Origin: an uncultured Christensenella sp.
GTDB taxonomy: Bacteria; Bacillota; Clostridia; Christensenellales; Borkfalkiaceae
Reading direction: 5' to 3'
Length of the DNA stretch: 6,991 nucleotides
Assembly (NCBI GenBank): GCA_910578145.1
Contig: CAJTPJ010000027.1
Coordinates: forward strand, 1-6,991
In this document: one piece after another, positions 1 through 6,636 of the stretch
How the letters are laid out: the number at the start of each line of letters is the position of its first letter
Position numbering within the stretch: the first letter of the stretch is position 1
The notes under the pieces: model-generated
What the model was told of the DNA's origin: nothing
Seen by the model: the letters and a program-made list of their open reading frames with translations, nothing else
The model's database searches: none
Made by a program: the position numbers and the translations under genes

Positions 1-28
1 AAAGTATAACTCTTAATAATTTAGTTTT

Positions 29-1171
29 TTAATTCCCTATGGGAAGTGCGCATTTACCGCGGATTTTGTTTACGGCGGTTTTCAAAATTTCAAACGCCGC
101 CTCGGCTTCCTTTATAACGTTGTGCCTGCCAAACGAAAATCTTACCGCCGAACGCACCCTTTCCACAGGCAAACCCATTGCAGTAAGCACGTGCGAGGGC
201 TCGGTTGCGCCCGCCGAACACGCCGAACCCGTGGAAACGGCTACGCCATTTAAGTCAAGCGCAACCAGCAAAATTTCTCCCGCGCAACCGTCGAATGAAA
301 GATTGGCGTGCGTGGGCAAAACTTCTCCCCCGCCGTTTAAATGCGTGCCTTCAATCTCGGTAAGCGCCCTGTTTACAAAATAATCACGTATTTGCGCCAC
401 CGATTGGTTATAAACCGCTTTGTTTTGGCAAATTTTTTTAAACGCCGCCGCCATTCCAACTACCGCGGCAACGTTTACCGTGCCACCGCGCAAACCTTTT
501 TCCTGCCTGCCGCCCGAAATTAGCGGTGAAATTCCGTTTCCGCTCTTTATATACAGCGCGCCCGCGCCCTTCGGTCCGTAAAACTTATGCGCTGAAATGC
601 CCAACCCGTCGCAAAAATCCGCCTTGATTTCCTGCGTGCAGACCGCCTGAACGCAGTCCGCGTAATAAAACACACCGCGGCTTTTACAAATTTCGCCTAT
701 TTCTCGCACGGGCTGGATAACGCCCGTTTCGTTGTTTGCCGCCATTACCGCGCAAAAAACAGTATCGTCACGGATTGCGCGCCGCACGCTTTCGGGCAGA
801 ATAACGCCGCGGCTGTCCGGCATAATAAATTCCACCTCAAACCCTAACTTACCCATATCCTTCGCGCTTTGGATTACGGAAGGATGCTCGATGGCGGAAA
901 CGAGAATATGCCCCTTGCCGCGCGCAAGGCAAACGCCTTTCAAAGCGGAGTTGCCCGCCTCCGTTCCGCCCGAAACGAAATACAGTTCGCCACTGTCACA
1001 ACCCAGCCGCGCCGCCATTTCGTCGCGCGCGCAAACCAGCGCTTCCGCCGCCGCCCGCCCCAACGCGTGCTGGGATTGCGAGTTTCCGTATTCGTTTTTA
1101 AGGTATGGCAACATTGCCGCTAAAACTTCGTCGTCAAGCCGCGTAGTCGCCGCGTTGTCCAAATAAATCAT
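29..1171 (-). CDS. Cysteine desulfurase, NifS/IscS family (PLP-dependent)
   Basis: This 380-residue protein is a class V aminotransferase-fold enzyme. The family takes sulfur from L-cysteine, giving alanine and an enzyme-bound persulfide that feeds Fe-S cluster assembly or tRNA/cofactor thiolation in the cytoplasm. Visible motifs are YLDNAATT (3-10), SGGTEAGN (67-74, PLP phosphate contact), EHP (95-97, the PLP-stacking His is H96), ANNETG (145-150), D172 and Q175 around the cofactor, SAHKFYGPKG (193-202, Schiff-base Lys is K196), GLRGGT (226-231) and STGSACSAG (313-321, persulfide Cys is C318). The length and the long loop around C318 fit the class I (IscS/NifS) type. ATG follows a GAGGA ribosome binding site, and the gap to the upstream stop is 7 bp, so translation is probably coupled. 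One oddity is YADCVQAV (170-177) where IscS-like enzymes usually have H-x-D-A-x-Q; the Asp and Gln are kept. No scaffold (IscU/NifU) or thiouridylase gene is in view, so the sulfur acceptor is unknown. Confidence 0.94.
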   Translation of the reverse strand: MIYLDNAATTRLDDEVLAAMLPYLKNEYGNSQSQHALGRAAAEALVCARDEMAARLGCDSGELYFVSGGTEAGNSALKGVCLARGKGHILVSAIEHPSVIQSAKDMGKLGFEVEFIMPDSRGVILPESVRRAIRDDTVFCAVMAANNETGVIQPVREIGEICKSRGVFYYADCVQAVCTQEIKADFCDGLGISAHKFYGPKGAGALYIKSGNGISPLISGGRQEKGLRGGTVNVAAVVGMAAAFKKICQNKAVYNQSVAQIRDYFVNRALTEIEGTHLNGGGEVLPTHANLSFDGCAGEILLVALDLNGVAVSTGSACSAGATEPSHVLTAMGLPVERVRSAVRFSFGRHNVIKEAEAAFEILKTAVNKIRGKCALPIGN

Positions 1172-1175
1172 ATTT

Positions 1176-1180
1176 TCCTC
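1176..1180 (-). promoter_or_regulatory. Ribosome binding site of the desulfurase, overlapping the upstream stop codon
   Basis: Reading on the minus strand, TGAGGAAAATATG contains the TGA stop of the preceding gene (1181-1179), the GAGGA Shine-Dalgarno core and the desulfurase ATG. A ribosome finishing the upstream gene therefore stops on the next gene's binding site, which suggests translational coupling. Confidence 0.7.
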
Positions 1181-2078
1181 ACGAAAATATTTCGTTTATC
1201 TTATTTAAAAGTTTAAGCTCTGCGGACGCAGCTTCGTACTCGCGTCCTATTTTTGTGGACGAATTTTTTTCGTTGCGCTTTAAAAGATTTACGCTTGCCC
1301 AAAGCCCGCGCGAGGTAATAACGGTTGCAATAAAACAAGCCGCCGCAAGCCCTATAAACACGAAAAACAACGTCATATACACATTGCTGAGCTGCGAATG
1401 CATATTAGCGCCGAAATACCCCGCAAGCGCCGCAAACACGGCAAGCGGACCCGCCGTAGCACCAAACAGCGCCGCGCTCTTTTTGCGTTTTGCCGTAAAT
1501 TTAGCGCGGCGCGCGCTTTTCCCCGCTTCGTTTTCGCGTTCAAGCTCCGTCGCTTTTTGGCGGTAATTTTCAATTACCCCCCATATATCCCCCGTTTTCG
1601 CGGCAAGTTCCGCCTTTTCTTCCGCAGTGGCAAAGGCTAATACCCCCTCCGCCGCCTCGGTTGCATCATAGCTGTTGCTAAACTTGGTAAAACCCTCGGT
1701 AAGCGCGATAAGTTTAAGCGCATACACCTTGCCGTTGCCGCGGTCAAGCTCCGCCGCCGCGTCCAAAACGAAAGTCGCGTCCTCAAATTTTCCCTCGTCT
1801 ACAAGCGATTGGGCGCGAGATATGTGCGAGTTAAGCTCTTCAACCCGCTTTGCCTCGGCTTCCTCGCGCGCCTTTTCACGCGCGGCAAGTTGCTCGGGCG
1901 TCATAACCGCAGCCTCCTCGTCGTCAAAGTCGCTCTCGGTTACTTCAAACTCAACTTCCTCAAATTCCTCTTCGACATCCGCTTCCGCGTCTATAACCAA
2001 CTCATCCTCGCCGTCGGCGTTTTTCCGTATTTTGTATTTCCTGTCCTTATCTTCGTCAATCAATCTTTCTTCTGCCAT
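1179..2078 (-). CDS. Unrecognised acidic two-TM protein with a TPR-like helical region
   Basis: I do not recognise this 299-residue protein as a named family. Residues 1-60 are very acidic and low in complexity, with runs of Glu/Asp at about 31-55, and are probably disordered. Residues 61-82 are charged and helical. Residues about 84-126 (alternating small/hydrophobic helices, E-G-K-F-E-D-A turn near 95-101) look like one or two tetratricopeptide-type hairpins, and helical sequence continues to about 180. A basic stretch (189-200) precedes two hydrophobic segments, about 201-224 and 234-256. A short charged helical tail follows (267-299). With no signal peptide and a basic patch just before the first TM segment, the large N-terminal part and the tail are probably cytoplasmic, with a short external loop. 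The ATG overlaps the ispE stop (TAATG) and has a good GAGAGGTG site upstream. Operon position suggests co-expression with IspE and the desulfurase but not a function. A scaffold or assembly role is only a guess. Confidence 0.85.
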   Translation of the reverse strand: MAEERLIDEDKDRKYKIRKNADGEDELVIDAEADVEEEFEEVEFEVTESDFDDEEAAVMTPEQLAAREKAREEAEAKRVEELNSHISRAQSLVDEGKFEDATFVLDAAAELDRGNGKVYALKLIALTEGFTKFSNSYDATEAAEGVLAFATAEEKAELAAKTGDIWGVIENYRQKATELERENEAGKSARRAKFTAKRKKSAALFGATAGPLAVFAALAGYFGANMHSQLSNVYMTLFFVFIGLAAACFIATVITSRGLWASVNLLKRNEKNSSTKIGREYEAASAELKLLNKINEIFS

Positions 2079-2932
2079 TATTTAACACCTCTCACGGTTT
2101 TTAGTTTAAAACATTCCGCCTTCCCGCGGTAACGGCTTCTAGCCCAGTCGCACAGTTCGGGCGTTTCAAAAAGCGCGTAAACGCCGCTGCCCGAACCCGT
2201 CATATTAACCCCCAGCGGCGAAAAGGCTTTAAGCTCTTTATAAGCCTGCGCAACACCCGCGTTAAGCTCGGTTGCAGGAGCGTACAACGCGTTGCCCAAA
2301 CTTGCGCCCAACCCCGCCGAATCGCCCCTTTCAAGCGCCTTTAAAGCCCCGTCCGTTACGGGCGCGCATTGCGGCTTTTCATCGTATTTTTTATAACACT
2401 GCGGCGTTGAAACCCCGCCTTCGGGAATTAACATTAAAAAGTGTAAACTGCGGGATATATCCAGGTTAACCACCTTTTCGCCCCTGCCCGAAAGCCTTGC
2501 AAACCCACCAGAAAGCATATAGCCCGTGTCACTGCCCAACGCATCTGCAAGCGCCTTTAAATCCCGCGCGCTACCCGCGCCGTACAGCCTTGCCATACCG
2601 TTTAAAACGCCCGCCGCGTCCGCCGACGAACCGCCCATTCCCGCGCCGACGGGTATATTTTTGTACACCGTAATATCCGCGCCGCAAGTGCCCAACGCGC
2701 TTACAAACGCTTCCGCCGCCTTTGCCGCGTTATTGTTTTCGTGCGGCAAAAGCTCGGTACCCCTGCCGTGCATAGTCACCGAAACCAGCTTATCCTTGCG
2801 CTTGCGCAGCTTAATTAAATCGAAAACGTCCACCGAGCAAACCAGGCTGTCAAGCATATGCCAGCCTCCGCAAACGCCCGTAATATCCAAGGTAAGATTA
2901 AGTTTTGCGTAAGCCTTAACCCGCACTTCCAT
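2078..2932 (-). CDS. ispE: 4-diphosphocytidyl-2-C-methyl-D-erythritol kinase
   Basis: IspE is the GHMP-superfamily kinase that phosphorylates the 2-hydroxyl of CDP-ME with ATP in the MEP route to isopentenyl diphosphate, in the cytoplasm. The 284-residue length is normal. Seen here are the N-terminal VKAYAKLNLTLDI (5-17) with catalytic-position K10, a GWH segment with H25 (usually G-Y-H), the glycine-rich ATP loop PVGAGMGGSSADAA (94-107), LGSDTGYMLSGGFARLSGRGE (132-152) with the catalytic-position D135, and the C-terminal GHMP motif NMTGSGSGVYALF (243-255). I chose the ATG at 2932 because the AYAKLNL core follows it as in known IspE proteins. An upstream in-frame TTG at 2971 would read through the promoter and the terminator U-tract. 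There is no Shine-Dalgarno sequence; the -10 box ends 6 bp before the ATG. The protein is somewhat divergent: the usual S/A-D-V-P-F after the catalytic Asp is SDTGY, and GSGP is GSGSG. Confidence 0.94.
   Translation of the reverse strand: MEVRVKAYAKLNLTLDITGVCGGWHMLDSLVCSVDVFDLIKLRKRKDKLVSVTMHGRGTELLPHENNNAAKAAEAFVSALGTCGADITVYKNIPVGAGMGGSSADAAGVLNGMARLYGAGSARDLKALADALGSDTGYMLSGGFARLSGRGEKVVNLDISRSLHFLMLIPEGGVSTPQCYKKYDEKPQCAPVTDGALKALERGDSAGLGASLGNALYAPATELNAGVAQAYKELKAFSPLGVNMTGSGSGVYALFETPELCDWARSRYRGKAECFKLKTVRGVK
2086..2093 (-). promoter_or_regulatory. Ribosome binding site inside the end of ispE
   Basis: GAGAGGTG on the minus strand lies 7 bp before the ATG at 2078, inside the last codons of ispE. 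It supports the 2078 start of the two-TM protein and its TAATG overlap with ispE. Confidence 0.7.
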
Positions 2933-2938
2933 AAAAAT

Positions 2939-2968
2939 ATTATAGCACACCCGACAGCGCTTTATCAA
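2939..2968 (-). promoter_or_regulatory. ispE promoter, extended -10, predicted leaderless start
   Basis: On the minus strand TTGATA (2968-2963), an 18-bp spacer and a perfect TATAAT (2944-2939) preceded by TGC give a strong housekeeping sigma promoter with an extended -10. Transcription starting about 7 bp after the -10 would begin at or next to the A of the ispE ATG (2932), leaving essentially no 5' leader. The -35 box is one base away from the T-run of the upstream terminator. Confidence 0.75.
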
Positions 2969-2969
2969 C

Positions 2970-2997
2970 AAAAACCGTCGGGCGTTTTGCCCGACGG
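2970..2997 (-). terminator. Rho-independent terminator of the ABC transporter gene
   Basis: A perfect 9-bp GC-rich stem, CCGTCGGGC / GCCCGACGG (2997-2989 and 2983-2975), with a 5-base AAAAC loop on the transcribed strand, is followed by TTTTT (2974-2970). It starts 7 bp after the transporter's TAA stop. The opposite strand has no T-run directly after the stem, so it acts on minus-strand transcripts. Confidence 0.9.
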
Positions 2998-3004
2998 CTC
3001 AATT

Positions 3005-4972
3005 TTAATTTACAGACGAAATACGTTGGATAGGGTTCATGCGATGAATACGCAATATCGCCAACGCGCCGCTTAACATCGAAAGCAGTATGGTAACGCA
3101 AAACAGTATGCAAGAGTTTAATGCCCCAAGCGAAACAGCCGTAATTGCCAACCCCAATTTACTTGCGCAAACGCCGTTTATAATGCCGCACGCCGCAAAC
3201 CCCGCCGCAAGCGAAAGCGCAAACACGGCAATACCAATCAACAGCCCCTCGATAAGAAAAATTTTTAAAATTTCTCCGCCCGAACAACCAAGCGCTTCCA
3301 AAATACCTATCGTACGCGTTTTATCGGCCACGCTTTGCGCGATATAATATACCAAAAGCCCCGTCGCCAGCACGCCCAAAATAGCGGAAAGTACTATAAA
3401 CGGCGTTCTAAGCCCGCTTGCCATATCCGCCACTTCGGAAATTTGCCAGGACAAATGGCAGTTGAAAATAAACTGCCCGCCGCCCTTCCGCAAACTGTAA
3501 ATATCCCGCATATCGTGAGTTTTAACCGCGCTTTGCGGCAATAAAACGCACTCGCAACCGTTCTCAAACGTTTCGTAAAAGTACGCCGCAGTATGCACGC
3601 TTAATTCAAGATAATACTTAAACTCCTGCCCCAGCATAAGATAATCGTCCGCAGGCACGGTTTTTAACGATTGATATCTTTTATTGTTAAACCGAGTATC
3701 TATCACCCCGCTTACCGTATAAACTTCGTCGTTTAATGTGAGTTTAGCGCCGTTAACTACGCTATATCCCGCCACGTATTGCAAAACTTCGGCGGTGTAA
3801 CGAGTGATAGCAATCTCGTTTTTGCTTTTTGGCAAACTACCCTCAACGCTAAATCCAAAGTCTTTCAAAGCGCCTTCGTCAATCGCCGCCACAGCCTGTA
3901 ACCCGCCCGCATAATACAAAAATTCGCTTTCCCCGCCGCCAAGCTCTTTCACGCTTATATCCTGCGAAAAAAGTTTAATCGTTTCCGAACCGAAGTAATT
4001 TTCCAAAAATTCGACGTCGCCGCCCTCAAAATCCACGTACTCGGACGACTCGTTGCACTTAAAATACTTCACTTCGTTAACCCCGCCGTTTTTTATCGTA
4101 TCGGCGGTTATTGAAATTTTATCGGAACTGCTAAGCGCAAGCGAAATTATAAATAAAGTAAACGCAATAACGCATATAAGTACGGTAAAAAATAATTTTA
4201 CGGGCGTCCGCCTGAAATCAGCCGTACCAATTTTAAACACGGCTTTGGCGGGCAACCTCGCCGTGCGCGCTATCATAGCTCCGCTTTCTTCCGCTTCGTT
4301 TTTCGCACTATCGCTGTCTGAAACAATTTTACCGTCGGCAAGCTCTATTATGCGGTCGGCAAACCGCTCCGCAAAATCCCTGTCGTGGCTTACCACTATA
4401 ACCAACTTTTCTTTGGATATTTCTTTCAACAGCCCGAATATGCTTTCGCCCGTCACAGAATCCAACGCTCCCGTAGGCTCGTCTGCTAATATTATACCGC
4501 TTTGCTTTATCAGCGCGCGGGCTATTGCAACCCGCTGCTTCTGCCCGCCGGACAGTTGGCTTATCTTCCTGTTGCCGTAGCCTTCCAAGTCTACTTTCTT
4601 TAATACCTCTTCTACCCGTGCGGTTACTTCCTTTTCTCCCTGCAACTGCGCAGCTATAGCTACGTTTTCAAATACGTTAAGCTCGGGTATTACGTTATAT
4701 TCCTGAAATATAAACCCGCATTCGACATTGCGGTATTTATTTAATTGGCTTTGGGTATAGCAGTTTATATCCTTCCCTTTGTATATTATTTCGCCCGATG
4801 TCGCCTTATCCAGCCCGCCCAAAATATTTAAAAGCGTGCTTTTCCCGCTTCCAGACTTGCCGAGTATAAACACCATTCCGCTTTCAGGTAAATCAAACGT
4901 TAAGCCTTTAAGCGCGTTAAGTTCATCCGTTTTGCTTATTTTATACGTGCGCTTTAAGTCTTTAACTTGCAT
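3005..4972 (-). CDS. ABC transporter, fused ATPase and MacB/FtsX-type permease
   Basis: This 655-residue protein joins an N-terminal ATPase to a C-terminal permease. ATPase motifs are Walker A GKSGSGKST (38-46), Q-loop Q90 in FIFQEYN, signature LSGGQ (140-144), Walker B IILADE (160-165) with catalytic E165, and H-loop H196 in VVSHD. After a linker (about 220-257) comes TM1 (about 258-281), an external domain of about 240 residues (282-523), then TM2 (524-545), TM3 (573-596) and TM4 (617-640). The cytoplasmic segment SVADKTRTIGILEALGCSG (538-556) and the C-terminal HRMNP (634-end region) are typical of FtsX-like permeases. One large external domain after TM1 is the MacB (type VII) layout, and such proteins work as dimers. 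Family members export peptides, antibiotics or lipoproteins or act in mechanotransmission; the substrate here cannot be told. No two-component system or partner gene is adjacent. The ATG is preceded by an in-frame TAA 12 bp upstream, so it is the natural start. The gene has its own promoter and terminator. Confidence 0.95.
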   Translation of the reverse strand: MQVKDLKRTYKISKTDELNALKGLTFDLPESGMVFILGKSGSGKSTLLNILGGLDKATSGEIIYKGKDINCYTQSQLNKYRNVECGFIFQEYNVIPELNVFENVAIAAQLQGEKEVTARVEEVLKKVDLEGYGNRKISQLSGGQKQRVAIARALIKQSGIILADEPTGALDSVTGESIFGLLKEISKEKLVIVVSHDRDFAERFADRIIELADGKIVSDSDSAKNEAEESGAMIARTARLPAKAVFKIGTADFRRTPVKLFFTVLICVIAFTLFIISLALSSSDKISITADTIKNGGVNEVKYFKCNESSEYVDFEGGDVEFLENYFGSETIKLFSQDISVKELGGGESEFLYYAGGLQAVAAIDEGALKDFGFSVEGSLPKSKNEIAITRYTAEVLQYVAGYSVVNGAKLTLNDEVYTVSGVIDTRFNNKRYQSLKTVPADDYLMLGQEFKYYLELSVHTAAYFYETFENGCECVLLPQSAVKTHDMRDIYSLRKGGGQFIFNCHLSWQISEVADMASGLRTPFIVLSAILGVLATGLLVYYIAQSVADKTRTIGILEALGCSGGEILKIFLIEGLLIGIAVFALSLAAGFAACGIINGVCASKLGLAITAVSLGALNSCILFCVTILLSMLSGALAILRIHRMNPIQRISSVN

Positions 4973-4985
4973 TAATAAGTTTTAA

Positions 4986-4993
4986 CCCCCTTT
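4986..4993 (-). promoter_or_regulatory. Ribosome binding site of the ABC transporter, long spacing
   Basis: AAAGGGGG on the minus strand resembles AAGGAGG but lies 13 bp from the ATG at 4972, longer than usual. An in-frame TAA between the two excludes a start further upstream, so this is the only plausible site. Confidence 0.55.
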
Positions 4994-4999
4994 CTTTTG

Positions 5000-5028
5000 A
5001 GTATAACACACCGCCCCCCAAAACGCAA
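5000..5028 (-). promoter_or_regulatory. Candidate promoter of the ABC transporter gene
   Basis: On the minus strand TTGCGT (5028-5023), a 17-bp spacer and TATACT (5005-5000) preceded by TGT make an extended -10 promoter with a weak -35. Predicted transcription starts near 4993, giving a leader of about 20 bases that just includes the ribosome binding site. The TGTG-x-TATA arrangement resembles the ispE promoter. Confidence 0.55.
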
Positions 5029-5090
5029 TACGTGCGAGTAAATTTTTTAAATACCGTTTGATATTCTTATAATTGAAACGCTACCGCTTA

Positions 5091-5121
5091 AAATAAAAAA
5101 GCAGGCGTTAATACGCCTGCT
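5091..5121 (-). terminator. Rho-independent terminator of the SPOCS-LysM gene
   Basis: The stem GCAGGCGT / ACGCCTGC (5101-5108 and 5113-5120; 9 bp counting the A5100-T5121 pair) closes a 4-base loop. On the minus strand it is followed by TTTTTTATTT (5100-5091). It lies 35 bp after the SPOCS stop codon. Confidence 0.9.
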
Positions 5122-5123
5122 CG

Positions 5124-5165
5124 TTTCTACGCGCTTAATTTTTATTTCTACGCGCTTAATTTTTA
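5124..5165. repeat. Perfect 21-bp tandem duplication spanning the SPOCS stop codon
   Basis: The 21 bases at 5124-5144 are repeated exactly at 5145-5165. On the minus strand each unit begins TAAAAATTAA and ends in GTAGAAA. The upstream unit (5165-5145) holds the last codons and the TAA stop (5158-5156); the second unit is wholly in the 3' untranslated region. Identity over all 21 positions suggests a recent duplication. Confidence 0.93.
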
Positions 5166-6625
5166 GCGCGGTAGATAAGTATTCTTTCTTTGCCCGTAAG
5201 CGGGTAGGAAAGCTCGGGATTGCTGTTTTGAATATTTTCAGGGCTTTCCGAAAGCCGTTTAGCCGTTTCCCACAGCCCGTCGCCCGCGGCGGGTATATAC
5301 ACGCTTATCGCGCTTTGAACGGGCGTTTTTTCCGCACCCTCGGTAACTTCGGTTAAATATTTCAAATTTTTAACCTCGCCGTCGCACGCGGTTATTTTAA
5401 TTACCGCTTCGCCCTCGCACTCGCCCTCGGCACGCTGGCGGAAACTTATGCCGCACACCGCGGCGGAAATTTGCTTACAGTTGCGGCTGAGCCCCGCAAG
5501 TTTAACGGAAAACGGCAAATTAACTTCGGTGGAGCGGATATCCCCGCCCTGCTCGTAAATGAGCGTTGCCGAAATACTGCCTTCCACGCCGTCGTCCGTT
5601 CTGGAATACTCTACGCACGGCAACGCCGCCGCGAGAAACGCACAGGTATAATCCAGCTTTGCTTTCACTGCGCAAAGCCCGTTCACACGCTCGGAATACA
5701 CCTTGGTATCGGTATCAACAAGCACGCTTTCGGTGTTGAAAGTAAGCGAAAGCTCGTTGTCCTTTGAAAACGCGTCCTCAATAAACGAAACGTCCTCTTC
5801 CTCGAAGAAATGCCCGCTAAATCCAAGCGTTGCGGCAAATTCAACCCCGCACTTGCCCTTATCCTCGTAAACTTTGCAGTTTACGTTTACCGACTTTATT
5901 TCCGCACGGCACGCCGCACGCTGGGCGAGAAGCGCCTCGTCGCAGGAAATTTCGCATTTAAAAGGGATAATTCTATCCAAACTCACGGGCACGTTGTCGC
6001 GGATTGCAAGCAACGAAAGATAAATTTCGCCGCTTACCTCCACTTCGCCGGCGCGGACGTTGCAGTCGGTAACCAGCGCTTGCGCTGCGGGAACAAGCAC
6101 GTCTTCGGCAACGCAGTCAAAGTCGTCTTCAACTTCGCTTTCACCAGAAAAAGTTACGGGCGAATACGTTTTGCCGCTTTCGGTTTTGCAAATTGCCCCG
6201 TCAAGCGAGCCTATATAACTGCGCTGGGCGTTGTCCCGCACGGTAATAGAGGCATCGGCAACAACCGCCACCACGTACGACGAGCCGTCGCGCTTCAACT
6301 GACATTTAGCGCAAGTCAACTTGCAATCGCCGCGTTGCGACGGCGCAAGGCTTTCGTCGTCTATATAATGCGAAAATTCCGCGCCTTTTTGCACGCGGCA
6401 AAGTTTTCCGTCCTCGCCAACGTACACTAAGGTAGCTATAAGCCTGCCGCCGTAGTTTACCCTGCCCGACGAAACCTCGCAAGAAGTTAAAGAAATTTGT
6501 GGATAAACGGCTATCGCTTCGCCCGCGTCCTGTGAGGAAAACTTAATTTCCACCATAGTCTGCGCCGAAAGCGTTGCCGTAGTTTTAGTATACGAACCCG
6601 TTTGATACTGTGCGTTTATTGCCAT
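5156..6625 (-). CDS. SPOCS (DUF3794) domain protein with C-terminal LysM-like domain
   Basis: This 489-residue protein has the layout of clostridial SPOCS-LysM proteins: three beta-rich DUF3794-like repeats at about 30-130, 180-270 and 335-420, then a LysM-like module (about 440-486: SVYIPAAGDGLWETAKRLS, then NSNPELSYPLTGKERILIY). Each repeat has the recurring pattern of a strand with a V-x-G/S-x-L/I core after a D-C/S-C-E-V-like turn (for example TSCEVSSGRVNYGGRL at 47-62 and TDCNVRAGEVEVSGEI at 186-201). SPOCS repeats are known from spore-coat/morphogenesis proteins (SpoVID group), and LysM modules bind peptidoglycan-like glycans. A role in spore envelope assembly is therefore likely but inferred. 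There is no signal peptide or TM segment, as expected for a protein made in the mother cell. It is rich in Cys, which is common in coat-associated proteins. The ATG follows GAGGTG by 5 bp. It lies 56 bp after veg and has its own strong terminator. Confidence 0.87.
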   Translation of the reverse strand: MAINAQYQTGSYTKTTATLSAQTMVEIKFSSQDAGEAIAVYPQISLTSCEVSSGRVNYGGRLIATLVYVGEDGKLCRVQKGAEFSHYIDDESLAPSQRGDCKLTCAKCQLKRDGSSYVVAVVADASITVRDNAQRSYIGSLDGAICKTESGKTYSPVTFSGESEVEDDFDCVAEDVLVPAAQALVTDCNVRAGEVEVSGEIYLSLLAIRDNVPVSLDRIIPFKCEISCDEALLAQRAACRAEIKSVNVNCKVYEDKGKCGVEFAATLGFSGHFFEEEDVSFIEDAFSKDNELSLTFNTESVLVDTDTKVYSERVNGLCAVKAKLDYTCAFLAAALPCVEYSRTDDGVEGSISATLIYEQGGDIRSTEVNLPFSVKLAGLSRNCKQISAAVCGISFRQRAEGECEGEAVIKITACDGEVKNLKYLTEVTEGAEKTPVQSAISVYIPAAGDGLWETAKRLSESPENIQNSNPELSYPLTGKERILIYRAKN

Positions 6626-6630
6626 AATTA

Positions 6631-6636
6631 CACCTC
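6631..6636 (-). promoter_or_regulatory. Ribosome binding site of the SPOCS-LysM gene
   Basis: GAGGTG on the minus strand stands 5 bp before the ATG at 6625. It is a strong, standard site that fixes this start. Confidence 0.75.

Larger units (their letters stand above)
4973..5155. other. Intergenic region between the SPOCS gene and the ABC transporter
   Basis: These 183 bp hold, in the direction of transcription, the second copy of a 21-bp tandem duplication, the SPOCS terminator, an imperfect dyad (5052-5083), the candidate ABC promoter and its ribosome binding site. I see no small gene or riboswitch-like structure in it. Confidence 0.7.

Noticed and set aside
1..28. Possible terminator or next gene after the desulfurase
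   Set aside because: The 28 bases are AT-rich with no stem and no start codon with a binding site, so nothing can be called.
732..1166. Open frames on the plus strand opposite the desulfurase (also 39-383 and 869-1123)
   Set aside because: They are low-complexity Ala/Arg/Ser-rich translations lying wholly opposite a gene with clear catalytic motifs, and have no ribosome binding sites.
1675..2085. Ser-rich plus-strand open frame opposite the acidic protein
   Set aside because: The Ser runs are the reverse complement of Glu/Asp codon runs. The opposite strand has a good binding site and operon context.
2933..2971. Longer ispE start at an in-frame TTG
   Set aside because: It would translate the promoter and begin at the terminator U-tract, with no binding site, and adds residues absent from IspE proteins.
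4053..4580. Plus-strand open frame opposite the ABC ATPase region
   Set aside because: It lies opposite the Walker and signature motifs and is a shadow frame.
5068..5073. TATAAT on the plus strand in the intergenic region
   Set aside because: There is no acceptable -35 at the right distance and no plus-strand gene downstream.
5810..6430. 206-codon plus-strand open frame opposite the SPOCS gene
   Set aside because: The translation has no recognisable domain and overlaps SPOCS repeats that have clear family features.
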